Assembly: GCA_009842505.1 (NCBI GenBank)
Contig: VYFG01000097.1
Span: 1 to 32,409, forward strand
DNA length: 32,409 nucleotides
Source of the DNA: Gammaproteobacteria bacterium
GTDB taxonomy: Bacteria; Pseudomonadota; Gammaproteobacteria; Arenicellales; Poriferihabitantaceae
Direction of reading: 5' to 3'
Position 1 is the stretch's first letter. Every line of letters starts with the position of its first letter. The notes under the pieces were generated by a model, which saw only the letters and a program-made list of their open reading frames with translations, was not told the origin of the DNA and made no database searches. Shown here one piece after another: positions 13,918 through 22,125 of the stretch. Position numbers and translations under genes: made by a program.

Positions 13918-15246
13918 ATGGCAAACAAGATCGATCCCAGCTGGCTGCGCGAATCCGCCGCGTTCAGCCGCCCGGTCATCCGCGAGATCCAGCGTGCGGC
14001 TAGGGAGGGTATCTACGATATCCGGGGCGGCGGCGCCAAGCGAACCGTCCCGACCTTCGACGACCTGCTGTTTCTCGGCGCCAGCGTGTCGCGCTACCCC
14101 CTGGAGGGGTATCGCGAGAAGTGCGACACCGGGGTCACCCTGGGGACCCGGTTCGCGCAGAAGCCCCTTGAACTCAGCATTCCCATCACCATCGCCGGTA
14201 TGAGCTTCGGGGCGCTCTCGGCCCAGGCCAAGGAGGCCCTGGGACGCGGCGCCTCCGAGGTGGGCACCAGCACCACCACGGGCGACGGCGGGATGACCCC
14301 GGAGGAGCGGGGACAGTCCAGGTACCTGGTCTACCAGTACCTGCCGTCCCGCTACGGCATGAATCCCGTGGACCTCCGCAAGGCCGACGCCATCGAGGTG
14401 GTGGTGGGCCAGGGCGCCAAGCCCGGCGGCGGCGGGATGCTGCTCGGGCAGAAGATCAGCGACCGGGTGGCCGGGATGCGCAACCTCCCCCAGGGTATCG
14501 ACCAGAGAAGTGCCTGCCGCCACCCCGACTGGACCGGTCCGGACGACCTGGAAATCAAGATCCTGGAACTGCGCGAGATCACTGACTGGCAGGTGCCGGT
14601 GTTCGTCAAGGTGGGCGCCACGCGGACCTTTTTCGACGTGCAGCTGGCGGTCAAGGCCGGCGCCGATGTCGTGGTGGTGGACGGGATGCAGGGCGGCACC
14701 GCGGCCACCCAGGACGTTTTCATCGAGCATGTCGGCATCCCCACGCTGCCCGCCACCCGCCTGGCCGTGGATGCGCTCAAGGATCTCGGCATGCACCGCG
14801 AGGTGCAGCTCATCGTGTCCGGCGGCATCCGCTCCGGCGCGGATGTGGCCAAGGCGCTCGCCCTTGGCGCCGACGCCGTGTCCATCGGCACCGCGGCGCT
14901 GATCGCCATGGGAGACAATGCCCCGGAGTACGAGGAAGAATACAACCGGATCGGCACCAGTGCAGGCTACTACGACGACTGGCAGGAGGGCCGCGACCCG
15001 ACCGGCATCTCCACCCAGGACGAGGCCCTCGGCAGGCGGCTGGACCCGGTCAAGGCCGGCCACCGCTTGGCGAATTACCTTCGCGTGCTGACCCTGGAAC
15101 TGCAGACCCTGGCACGGGCCGCCGGCAAGACCGACGTCCACAACCTGGAACCGGAGGACATGGTGGCCCTCACCGTGGAGGCGGCGGCCATGGCACGGAT
15201 TCCGCTGGCGGGGACCGACTGGATTCCCGGGCAGGGCGGGTTCTGA
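13918..15246 (+). CDS. glxD: GlxD/MgsC-like FMN-binding glutamate synthase domain protein
   Basis: A protein of 442 residues with the FMN-binding TIM-barrel of glutamate synthase. Key segments are ITIAGMSFGALSAQAKEALGRGA, GTSTTTGDGGM, VVGQGAKPGGGGML, VFVKVGATRTFFDVQLAVKAGADVVVVDGMQGGTAA (2-oxoglutarate and flavin region), LIVSGGIRSGADVAKALALGADAVSIGTAAL and a C-terminal helical part. As MgsC it would combine the released amine with 2-oxoglutarate and reduce the imine, giving N-methylglutamate if the amine is methylamine or glutamate if it is ammonia. It closes the glxBCD run. glnT follows after 150 bases and has its own promoter. Confidence 0.9.
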   Translation: MANKIDPSWLRESAAFSRPVIREIQRAAREGIYDIRGGGAKRTVPTFDDLLFLGASVSRYPLEGYREKCDTGVTLGTRFAQKPLELSIPITIAGMSFGALSAQAKEALGRGASEVGTSTTTGDGGMTPEERGQSRYLVYQYLPSRYGMNPVDLRKADAIEVVVGQGAKPGGGGMLLGQKISDRVAGMRNLPQGIDQRSACRHPDWTGPDDLEIKILELREITDWQVPVFVKVGATRTFFDVQLAVKAGADVVVVDGMQGGTAATQDVFIEHVGIPTLPATRLAVDALKDLGMHREVQLIVSGGIRSGADVAKALALGADAVSIGTAALIAMGDNAPEYEEEYNRIGTSAGYYDDWQEGRDPTGISTQDEALGRRLDPVKAGHRLANYLRVLTLELQTLARAAGKTDVHNLEPEDMVALTVEAAAMARIPLAGTDWIPGQGGF

Positions 15247-15319
15247 TGGCCGGCCCCGATGTGTCCCGGCTTCAGGCCGCCGGTCGCCTGCGCGCCGAAC
15301 CAGGCGGCCATCCGTGGTT

Positions 15320-15347
15320 TTGCCCCGGGGAAAATCTTTGCCATAAT
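15320..15347 (+). promoter_or_regulatory. Candidate promoter for glnT
   Basis: TTGCCC (15320-15325), a 16-base spacer and an extended -10 TGCCATAAT (hexamer CATAAT 15342-15347) precede glnT. The start point would be near 15354, leaving a leader of about 43 bases with a GGAG ribosome site. This would let glnT be expressed apart from glxBCD. Confidence 0.5.
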
Positions 15348-15396
15348 CTTTTCACGTTTCCACAACAACCCCACAGCACCAGACAGGAGTGACACC

Positions 15397-16704
15397 ATGG
15401 CCACCAATCTCGCTACCGTTGCGAAACAGAAGAAAATCGAATATTTCCTGATCAGCTTCGTCGACCTGTTCGGCGTGCTGCGCTCCAAGTTGGTTCCGGC
15501 CCGGGCGATCGGCGACATGCAGAAGGAGGGCGCGGGATTCGCCGGATTCGCCGCCTGGCTCGACATGACCCCGGCGGACAGCGACATGTTCGCGGTGCCG
15601 GACCCCGACAGCCTGATCCAGCTGCCCTGGAAGAAGGAGGTGGGCTGGCTCGCCGGCGACCTCTACATGGACGGCAAGGCGGTGGAGGCCTCCCCCCGCG
15701 TGGCGCTGAAACGCCAGGTGGAAAAGGCGGCGAAGAAGGGCTACCGGCTCAAGACCGGCGTCGAATGCGAGTTCTTTCTGGTCAATGCCGACGGCACCGA
15801 GATCTCCGACTCCCGGGACATCCAGTCCAAGCCCTGCTACGACCAGTCCGCGCTGATGCGGCGCTACGACGTCATCACCCAGATCTGTGATGCCATGATC
15901 GAGCTTGGCTGGGGGCCCTACCAGAACGACCACGAGGACGCCAACGGCCAGTTCGAGATGAACTGGGATTTCGATGACTGCCTGAAAACCGCCGATAGGC
16001 ACGTGTTCTTCAAGTACATGGTCCGGCAGATCGCGGAGAACAACGGCTTTCGCGCCACCTTCATGCCCAAGCCCTTCGCCAACCTGACCGGCAACGGCTG
16101 CCATGCCCATGTCTCGCTCTGGAACCGGGACGGCAAGCGGAACCTGTTCGAGAAGAAAACCGACGAGATGGGCCTTTCCGCCCTGGCGTACCATTTCCTC
16201 GGCGGCATCATGCACAACGTCGAGGGGCTCGCCTCCATCTTCAACCCCACGGTGAACAGCTACAAGCGCATCAACGCCCCGCGCACCCTTTCCGGCGCCA
16301 CCTGGTCGCCCAACGCGGTCAGCTACGGGGGCAACAACCGGACCCACATGGTCCGGATTCCCGATACCGGGCGGTTCGAGCTGCGCCTGATGGACGGCGC
16401 CGCAAACCCCTATCTCCTGCAGGCCGGGATCCTTGCCGCCGGATTGGACGGCGTCGCCAACAAGCGTGATCCGGGTAAGCGGCTCGACATCAACATGTAC
16501 GAGGAGGGTGACAAGGTGCGGGGTCTGAAGAAGCTGCCGCTGAACCTGCTCGACGCCATCCGGGCGACGCAGAAGGCCACGTCGCTGCGCGAGGCGCTGG
16601 GCGAAGAGCTGATGGACGCCTACTGCAAGCTGAAGCTGGAACAGTGGAATGATTTCACCCGGTCCATCACGCAGTGGGAGCGGGACAACACCCTGGATTG
16701 CTGA
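15397..16704 (+). CDS. glnT: Type III glutamine synthetase / gamma-glutamylmethylamide synthetase-like
   Basis: A protein of 435 residues of the GlnT/GmaS group. Recognisable stretches are EYFLISFVDLFGVLRSKLVPA, GAGFAGFAAWLDMTPAD, KTGVECEFFL (metal-binding glutamates), GWGPYQNDHEDANGQFEMNW, GNGCHAHVSLW (ATP/glutamate site), NPTVNSYKRINAPRT and RFELRLMDGAANPYLL, ending TQWERDNTLD. Enzymes of this group join ammonia or an alkylamine such as methylamine to glutamate at the expense of ATP. Rhizobial GlnT and methylotroph GmaS cannot be told apart by eye, but the adjacent glxBCD (mgsABC-like) genes fit a gmaS-mgsABC set. Start ATG 15397 is behind a GGAG site. It faces the aminotransferase-like gene tail to tail. 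Confidence 0.9.
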   Translation: MATNLATVAKQKKIEYFLISFVDLFGVLRSKLVPARAIGDMQKEGAGFAGFAAWLDMTPADSDMFAVPDPDSLIQLPWKKEVGWLAGDLYMDGKAVEASPRVALKRQVEKAAKKGYRLKTGVECEFFLVNADGTEISDSRDIQSKPCYDQSALMRRYDVITQICDAMIELGWGPYQNDHEDANGQFEMNWDFDDCLKTADRHVFFKYMVRQIAENNGFRATFMPKPFANLTGNGCHAHVSLWNRDGKRNLFEKKTDEMGLSALAYHFLGGIMHNVEGLASIFNPTVNSYKRINAPRTLSGATWSPNAVSYGGNNRTHMVRIPDTGRFELRLMDGAANPYLLQAGILAAGLDGVANKRDPGKRLDINMYEEGDKVRGLKKLPLNLLDAIRATQKATSLREALGEELMDAYCKLKLEQWNDFTRSITQWERDNTLDC

Positions 16705-16767
16705 GGGGCTGACAGGGCAGGGCCACGCTTCCGCCGCACTCCTTCGGAGCGGCCCGGGACTGCCGGG

Positions 16768-16788
16768 GGGCCGGTCCGGATCCGGCCC
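16768..16788. terminator. Hairpin between convergent glnT and aminotransferase genes
   Basis: GGGCCGG (16768-16774) and CCGGCCC (16782-16788) can pair across a seven-base loop in the 102-base gap between the two convergent genes. There is no T-run on either side, so it would be a weak or factor-assisted terminator, usable in both directions. Confidence 0.3.
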
Positions 16789-16806
16789 GCCCCGCCCGGC
16801 CGCGCC

Positions 16807-18039
16807 TCAGAACAGTCCCCGCAGAACCGATACGGCCCGGTCCACTTCTCCTGCCGTGTTGTAGTGCCCGAAGCTGATCCTGAGGACGCCGTCGTCCGGG
16901 TCCCTGATGCCGGCGTTCTCAAGGAGCCGCCTGGCATAGAAATGCCCGTGACCGGCGGCGATGTCCGCGCGGCCGAGCGCCGCCGACATCGTGGACGACG
17001 GCATGTGGTCGCAGAACAGCGCGATATTCGCCTCCCGCCCTTCCATGCGGGTCCGCCCCAGTATCCTGAGGGGCAGATCCGAGATGCCGTCGAGCAGCCT
17101 CTGGCAGAGGACCGTCTCATGGGCATGCATCAGCGAGGACACCGCTTGGGTGCGGGCGTACAGGCTACCCCGGTCGTGGCCATAGTGGTGGCTGTGGGAT
17201 GCCGCAAAATAGTCGCCGAGACCGGCCAGGGCGGCGATGGAGGCGTGGTCCGGCCCGGCGGCGTCGAAGCGCTTCTCCGGGTACCCGGAATTGAAGTAGT
17301 GGCACTGCGGGTCCAGCGCCCCGGCGAAGTCCGGTGAGACGTACATGATGCCGAGGTGCGGGGCATAGGTCTTGTAGGTGCTGAAACAGTAGGCGTCGGG
17401 CTCGAGCGAAGGGATGTCCGGCCAGGAATGGGGGGCAACGGAGACACCGTCCAGGACGACCCGTATGCCCAGGGGGCGCGCCAGGCGGATCACGTCCGCC
17501 ACGGGGTTGACGGTGCCGACGACGTTGGAGCTGTGGGTCATGCATAGGATCCGGACCTTTCCGTCCAGCAGGGGATGCAGCTGCTCAAGCTTAAGTTCCC
17601 CGTCCCCGTCCACCGGCCAGGTGCGAAGCTCGGCGCCGCTGCGCCGGCAGAGCCGCTCCCAGGCGCCGATATTGGCCTCGTGGTCCTGGCCCGTGACGAT
17701 CACGGCGCTGCCCGGCGTCACCAGGCCGGCAGCGGCCAAGGCCAGGGTGTTGATGTTCTGGGTGGTGGACGGACCGATGGTGATGGCGCCGGCGTCGACC
17801 CCGAGCAGATCCGCCATGACCTGGCGCCCCAGGTCCATCTGTTCCCCGGCCACCCGGCAGATTTCGCTGGCGCCGTAGGGCTGCACCTTGTTTTCGGTGT
17901 AGAACCGGATGTAGCGTTCAAGCACCTGGCCCACCACGTAGCTGCCGCCTGCATTCTCAAAAAAGGCGGTTCTGGCGGGCAAGGGCTGCTGGAAGGCCGG
18001 GAAGCAACTGCGGACGAATTCGACGTCGAGGACGGTCAT
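16807..18039 (-). CDS. Aminotransferase class V / cysteine desulfurase-like PLP enzyme
   Basis: A protein of 410 residues with the fold-type I PLP layout. Cofactor residues in order: IGPSTTQNINTLA (phosphate cup), His120 in TGQDHEAN (ring stacking), Asp197 in VVLDGVSVAPH (pyridine nitrogen) and Lys223 in FSTYKTYAPHLG (Schiff base). The N terminus FFENAGGSYV is typical of the kynureninase/desulfurase-like class V proteins annotated only by fold. There is no obvious persulfide-carrying loop cysteine, so a cysteine desulfurase role is doubtful. It points toward glnT and is transcribed alone. The substrate is unknown; nitrogen metabolism is suggested only by the neighbours. Confidence 0.87.
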   Translation of the reverse strand: MTVLDVEFVRSCFPAFQQPLPARTAFFENAGGSYVVGQVLERYIRFYTENKVQPYGASEICRVAGEQMDLGRQVMADLLGVDAGAITIGPSTTQNINTLALAAAGLVTPGSAVIVTGQDHEANIGAWERLCRRSGAELRTWPVDGDGELKLEQLHPLLDGKVRILCMTHSSNVVGTVNPVADVIRLARPLGIRVVLDGVSVAPHSWPDIPSLEPDAYCFSTYKTYAPHLGIMYVSPDFAGALDPQCHYFNSGYPEKRFDAAGPDHASIAALAGLGDYFAASHSHHYGHDRGSLYARTQAVSSLMHAHETVLCQRLLDGISDLPLRILGRTRMEGREANIALFCDHMPSSTMSAALGRADIAAGHGHFYARRLLENAGIRDPDDGVLRISFGHYNTAGEVDRAVSVLRGLF

Positions 18040-18264
18040 GGCTGGCGCGATATCGGAATACCGGGCGGAGTCTGTGGAAATCGACCAGTGGTGTCAATCC
18101 GGGCCTGCCCGGGCGGGATCCGGTCCCCGGTAACATCCTTTCCGCGCGGAATTCCAGGGGACCGCCCGGAACCCGGCGGGATCGGGGTTACCCGGTTGTC
18201 CCCCAGTTACCCGTTTGCGGCCCGGATGATTTACAATCCTTAGGCGAGAGGCCAGAACGTCTAT

Positions 18265-18378
18265 GGCGGTGAAGACCGGTCTCCCTGGTGGCGATAGGTT
18301 GTGAACCCGGTCAGGTCCGGAAGGAAGCAGCCGTAGCAGCCGATTCGGGTACCAGGGTCAGGCTGGTCGGAGCCGCCA
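18265..18378 (+). ncRNA. ffs: Signal recognition particle RNA (4.5S type)
   Basis: The near-invariant core GTCAGGTCCGGAAGGAAGC (from about 18310) followed by AGCCGTAGCAG is the SRP RNA apical domain with its GGAA tetraloop. The flanks pair over a long hairpin: GGCGG near 18265 with CCGCC near 18376, GACC/GGTC, and CCCTGGT with ACCAGGG. The size (about 114 nt) fits the bacterial small SRP RNA that binds Ffh and directs membrane proteins to FtsY. A TACAAT -10 candidate lies at 18232-18237, leaving a short 5' leader for RNase P removal, as in E. coli. Ends are estimated to within a few bases. Its place just before dnaX is common in proteobacteria. Confidence 0.95.
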
Positions 18379-18489
18379 CCTCTCGGACAGGCTGCAATGC
18401 CTTGCCCTTCAGATGCCGGATCCCTGTTTCCCGCCTGAAATCAACCGCTTCGGAACCCTGGACAACCACATCGCCATTTCGCCAACTCC

Positions 18490-20280
18490 ATGAGTTACCA
18501 GGCCCTGGCAAGAAAATGGCGACCCCAGACCTTCTCCGAGGTGATCGGCCAGGAACATGTCGTGTCCGCCCTGGCCAATGCGCTGGAGTCCGGCCGCGTG
18601 CACCACGCCTACCTGTTCACGGGCACCCGTGGCGTCGGCAAGACCACGCTGGCCCGGATCCTCGCCAAGGCGCTCAACTGCGAGACCGGCATCACGCCCG
18701 CGCCCTGCGGGGAATGCACCGCCTGCGCCGGTATCACCCAGGGCAGCTACGTCGACCTGATCGAGGTGGACGCCGCCTCCCGGACCAAGGTGGAGGACAC
18801 CCGGGAGATCCTTGAGAACGTCCAGTACGCCCCGACCGTGGGACGCTCCAAGATCTATCTCATCGACGAGGTGCACATGCTCTCGGGCCACAGCTTCAAC
18901 GCGCTCCTGAAAACCCTGGAGGAGCCGCCGGGCCACGTCAAGTTCCTCCTTGCCACCACGGATCCGCAGAAGCTTCCGCCCACCATCCTGTCGCGCTGCA
19001 TCCAGTTCAACCTGCGGGCCATGGACATCCAGCAGCTCCAGGATCACCTCGGGCGCATCCTCGAGGCGGAGGACATCCCCTTCGATGCCGAGGGACTGCA
19101 GGTGCTGGCACGCTCGGCGGACGGCAGTGTGCGGGATGCCCTGAGCCTGCTGGACCAGGCCATCGCGCACGGCAACGGGGAAGTGCGGACGGACCGGGTG
19201 CGCGTCATGCTGGGCATGATCGACGAGCAGTTCACCCTGGACCTGCTCCGGGCCGTGGCGGCCCGTGACGGAGCGGCGGTACTCGCGACGGTGGCCGGGA
19301 TGGCCGGCCGCGCGGTGGATTTCCGGGCGGCGCTGGATGACGTGCTCGCCGCCCTGCACAACGCGGCGCTCCACCAGGTGAATCCCGAGGTTCTGTCCTG
19401 GAAGGGAGCGGATCCCGGGCCGGCGGCGGAACTGGCCGCCCTGGCCGATCCCGAACTGCTGCAGCTGCTCTACCAGGTCGCCCTGATGGGCAAGCGCGAT
19501 CTTTCCCTGGCGCCGGATCCGCGCTCGGGCTTCGAGATGACGCTGCTCAGGATGGCGGTTTTCCAGCCAGGGGACGGGGCTCCGGATGATCCCGGGGCGG
19601 CGGGGGACAACCCGCATTCCAGCCCGGCCCGGCGGTACGGTCGCCCGGAAGACCCTAAAGGGGAGGCCGGGGCCGCCATGCAGGACCGGGGCACCGGCGG
19701 CAACGGCAGGGACGACCACCCGAATCCGGAACGTGCTGCCGGTCCCAGCGGTCCTGCCGCTGTCCGCGGAACCACGGCCCCCCCAGGCCCTGGTACCGTT
19801 GAGGCGGTGACGGACACGGACCCCGACGTGGAGGAGGTGGTCCCGGTAAATGACCCGGCCCCGCCGGCTTCCTGCGGCGCCATCGACACGGCCGACGGCT
19901 GGGCCGCCTTCGCTGACGGCAGCGACCTCGCCGGGCTCACCCGGGAACTGGTGATGAACATGGTGCCGGTAAGGCTCGAGGGCGACACCCTGGAGCTGGT
20001 GCTGGCTGACGCCCCCGAAAACCTGCTCAGGGACGATCGGGTGGAGAAGATCCGGCAACGGTGCAGCGCGTACCTGGGCCGGTCGCTGCAGCTCGATGTG
20101 AAGACCGGGTCCCCGGAGGCGATTTCCGGGGAATCCCCGGCCAGGCGCCGGGAATGGGAGCACCGGGAACGCCTGGCCAGGGCCGAGCAGACGTTTTGCG
20201 ACGATCCCAACGTGCGTGACCTGATGGAACGCTTCGATGCGGAGGTGGTGCCGGATTCCGTCCGCCCGCCCCTGGAATGA
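18490..20280 (+). CDS. dnaX: DNA polymerase III subunit gamma/tau
   Basis: A protein of 596 residues, the clamp-loader ATPase. The Walker A is GTRGVGKTT (45-53); the zinc module has Cys64, Cys73, Cys76 and Cys79; Walker B is IYLIDEVHM (Asp126-Glu127); the sensor region is [18 protein letters not shown] long Pro/Gly/Asp-rich linker (about 365-460) leads to a C-terminal tau-like domain ([21 protein letters not shown] and on), which in E. coli binds the polymerase core and DnaB. I found no A-rich slippery heptamer of the E. coli kind in the linker, so a short gamma form made by frameshifting is not indicated. The start ATGAGTTACCAG is standard. It is the first protein gene after ffs; ybaB and recR follow. 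Confidence 0.97.
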   Translation: MSYQALARKWRPQTFSEVIGQEHVVSALANALESGRVHHAYLFTGTRGVGKTTLARILAKALNCETGITPAPCGECTACAGITQGSYVDLIEVDAASRTKVEDTREILENVQYAPTVGRSKIYLIDEVHMLSGHSFNALLKTLEEPPGHVKFLLATTDPQKLPPTILSRCIQFNLRAMDIQQLQDHLGRILEAEDIPFDAEGLQVLARSADGSVRDALSLLDQAIAHGNGEVRTDRVRVMLGMIDEQFTLDLLRAVAARDGAAVLATVAGMAGRAVDFRAALDDVLAALHNAALHQVNPEVLSWKGADPGPAAELAALADPELLQLLYQVALMGKRDLSLAPDPRSGFEMTLLRMAVFQPGDGAPDDPGAAGDNPHSSPARRYGRPEDPKGEAGAAMQDRGTGGNGRDDHPNPERAAGPSGPAAVRGTTAPPGPGTVEAVTDTDPDVEEVVPVNDPAPPASCGAIDTADGWAAFADGSDLAGLTRELVMNMVPVRLEGDTLELVLADAPENLLRDDRVEKIRQRCSAYLGRSLQLDVKTGSPEAISGESPARRREWEHRERLARAEQTFCDDPNVRDLMERFDAEVVPDSVRPPLE

Positions 20281-20287
20281 ACCCCGC

Positions 20288-20323
20288 CGGGAACGGCCCG
20301 GTCGCCGCCGGGCGCCGTTCCCG
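20288..20323 (+). promoter_or_regulatory. Strong stem-loop between dnaX and ybaB
   Basis: CGGGAACGGC (20288-20297) and GCCGTTCCCG (20314-20323) are exact inverse repeats, a ten-pair stem with a 16-base GC-rich loop. No T-run follows. It begins seven bases after the dnaX stop and ends 31 bases before ybaB. It could protect the dnaX mRNA 3' end or attenuate read-through; the role is inferred. Confidence 0.45.
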
Positions 20324-20354
20324 CCAACCTTGGAATGTACCGGGAGAACTAACG

Positions 20355-20675
20355 ATGAAAGACCAACTCGGCAACCTGATGAAACAAGCCCAGGCAATGC
20401 AGGAAAACATGCAGAAGGCCCAGGCCGAACTGGCCGACACCGAAGTGACGGGGCAGTCCGGCGCGGGCATGGTGGAGATCGTGATGACCTGCCGTCACGA
20501 CGTGCGCAAGGTGACCATCGACCCCGCCCTGATGTCCGACGACAGGGAAGTGCTGGAGGACCTGGTCGCCGCGGCGATGAACGATGCCGTGCGCAAGGTG
20601 GAGAAGACGGCCCAGGACAAGCTGGGCGGCCTGGCGTCGGGACTCAGCATCCCCGGCTTGAAGCTGCCGTTCTGA
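20355..20675 (+). CDS. ybaB: YbaB/EbfC family nucleoid-associated protein
   Basis: A protein of 106 residues: a helical, Met/Gln-rich N terminus ([23 protein letters not shown]), then [27 protein letters not shown] and [14 protein letters not shown], ending GLKLPF. This is the dimeric YbaB/EbfC fold that binds DNA without strong sequence preference. ATG 20355 is the start seen across the family; an upstream start in the same frame would add 26 unrelated residues. It sits between dnaX and recR, its conserved place. Confidence 0.96.
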   Translation: MKDQLGNLMKQAQAMQENMQKAQAELADTEVTGQSGAGMVEIVMTCRHDVRKVTIDPALMSDDREVLEDLVAAAMNDAVRKVEKTAQDKLGGLASGLSIPGLKLPF

Positions 20676-20689
20676 GGGAGCCCCGGGCC

Positions 20690-21292
20690 GTGGCCGATCC
20701 GCGCTCTGTCGAGGTCCTGAAGGAAGCCCTTCAGCGCCTGCCCGGCGTGGGACCGAAATCCGCCCAGCGGATGGCGTTCCACCTGCTCGAACGGGACCGG
20801 GACGGGGCCCGCCAGATCGGCGAGGCCATCCGTCATGCGCTCAGCAAGGTCAACCATTGCCGCCGCTGCAACAATTTCAGCGAAACCGAGCTGTGCCCGA
20901 TCTGCGACTCTCCCCGCCGGGACGCGACCCGTGTTTGCGTGGTGGAAACGCCGGCCGACCTGGAAGCCATCGAGCAGACGGGGATCTACCAGGGCTCCTA
21001 TTTCGTCCTCATGGGCAGCCTGTCCCCGCTTGACGACATCGGTCCGGACCAGCTCGGGGTGGACCGGCTGCTGGCGCGGGTGACGGAACAGCCGGTGGAG
21101 GAGCTCATCCTGGCGACCAACCTCACCGTGGAGGGGCAGGCCACGGCGGACTTCCTGATCGACCTGATGGCGACCGTCGACATTCCGGTGACCCGTCTCG
21201 CCCGCGGGCTGCCCATGGGCGGCGAACTGGAATACATGGACCCCGGCACCCTGAACCAGGCCTTCGAGGGCAGGAAACCGGTCCGGGACTGA
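20690..21292 (+). CDS. recR: Recombination mediator protein RecR
   Basis: A protein of 200 residues, matching the usual length. The N-terminal helix-hairpin-helix reads LQRLPGVGPKSAQRMAFHLL, the zinc finger has Cys57, Cys60, Cys69 and Cys72 (CRRC...CPIC), and the Toprim domain begins CVVETPADLEAIEQTG. RecR works with RecF and RecO to load RecA at gaps. The start is GTG 20690 (GTG GCC GAT), 14 bases after the ybaB stop, giving the family N terminus. The TGA shares its last base with the ATG of truA, so translation of the two is coupled. Confidence 0.96.
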   Translation: MADPRSVEVLKEALQRLPGVGPKSAQRMAFHLLERDRDGARQIGEAIRHALSKVNHCRRCNNFSETELCPICDSPRRDATRVCVVETPADLEAIEQTGIYQGSYFVLMGSLSPLDDIGPDQLGVDRLLARVTEQPVEELILATNLTVEGQATADFLIDLMATVDIPVTRLARGLPMGGELEYMDPGTLNQAFEGRKPVRD

Positions 21293-22095
21293 TGGGAAAT
21301 CCGCAGGACGGGATGCAGCGCTACGCCGCCTGCGTCGAGTATTGCGGGGTGCGCTATGCCGGTTGGCAGCGGCAGAAGCACGCGCCCTCCGTGCAGGAGG
21401 CGGTGGAGCGGGCCATCAGCCGGGTGGCGGACTGCCGGGTCGGCGTGGTGGCCGCGGGAAGGACGGATACCGGCGTCCACGGCAGCGGCCAGATCCTCCA
21501 TTTCGACACGCCCAACCTGCGCGAGGAGGTGAGCTGGCTGCGCGGCGTCAACACCTGGCTTCCCGACGACATCAGCCTGCTCTGGACCCGGCCGGTGGAG
21601 GGGGAATTCCACGCCCGCCACAAAGCCCTGGAGCGGCACTACCGCTACGTCATCCTGAACCGGGAGGTGAGCCCCTCCTATCTCCACGGCCGGGTGACCT
21701 GGTTCCGCTGGCCGCTGGATGTCGAGGCCATGCGCGCGGCGGCAGGGGGTCTGCTGGGCACCCACGATTTCAGCGCCTTTCGGGCCGCGGGCTGCCAGTC
21801 GTTGAACCCGATAAAGGAACTGCGCCGGCTGGATATCGGGCATGCCGGGCAATGGATCTGGTTCGATGTCTCCGCCGACGGCTTCCTGCACCACATGGTG
21901 CGGAACCTGGTGGGCGTCCTGTGCGCCATCGGCCAGGGCGAGGCACTACCCGGCTGGGCGGCGGAGGTCCTCGCGTCACGGGACAGGAAACAGGGCGGAG
22001 TCACCTTTCCGCCGGACGGTCTGTATTTTAGCGGGGCGGACTACGCCCCCGACTGGGGACTGCCGCCGCCGCCGCCGGTGTGCCGATTTTGGTAG
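21292..22095 (+). CDS. truA: tRNA pseudouridine(38-40) synthase TruA
   Basis: A protein of 267 residues. The catalytic Asp59 lies in AAGRTDTGVHGSGQ; YAACVEYCGVRYAGWQRQ at the start, FHARHKALERHYRYVI, GTHDFSAFRAAGCQS and DGFLHHMVRNLVGVL are the other family blocks. The enzyme converts uridines 38-40 of the anticodon arm to pseudouridine. ATG 21292 overlaps the recR stop by one base; a second in-frame ATG seven codons later is also possible. The last codons carry a promoter-like sequence for trpF. recR directly joined to truA is not the usual order, since these belong to two separate conserved clusters in Pseudomonas and E. coli. Confidence 0.96.
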   Translation: MGNPQDGMQRYAACVEYCGVRYAGWQRQKHAPSVQEAVERAISRVADCRVGVVAAGRTDTGVHGSGQILHFDTPNLREEVSWLRGVNTWLPDDISLLWTRPVEGEFHARHKALERHYRYVILNREVSPSYLHGRVTWFRWPLDVEAMRAAAGGLLGTHDFSAFRAAGCQSLNPIKELRRLDIGHAGQWIWFDVSADGFLHHMVRNLVGVLCAIGQGEALPGWAAEVLASRDRKQGGVTFPPDGLYFSGADYAPDWGLPPPPPVCRFW

Positions 22096-22098
22096 AAT
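22090..22098 (+). promoter_or_regulatory. Candidate extended -10 promoter for trpF-accD
   Basis: TGGTAGAAT spans the truA stop region, 28 bases before the trpF GTG. It fits an extended -10; no good -35 lies 16-18 bases upstream in the GC-rich truA end. Confidence 0.35.
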
Positions 22099-22125
22099 TC
22101 GCTCCCCTTTTCCGGCAGTCCCAGC

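Noticed and set aside
18409..20397. Minus-strand open frame of 662 codons over dnaX
   Set aside because: It is antisense to an unmistakable dnaX and carries no recognisable domain.
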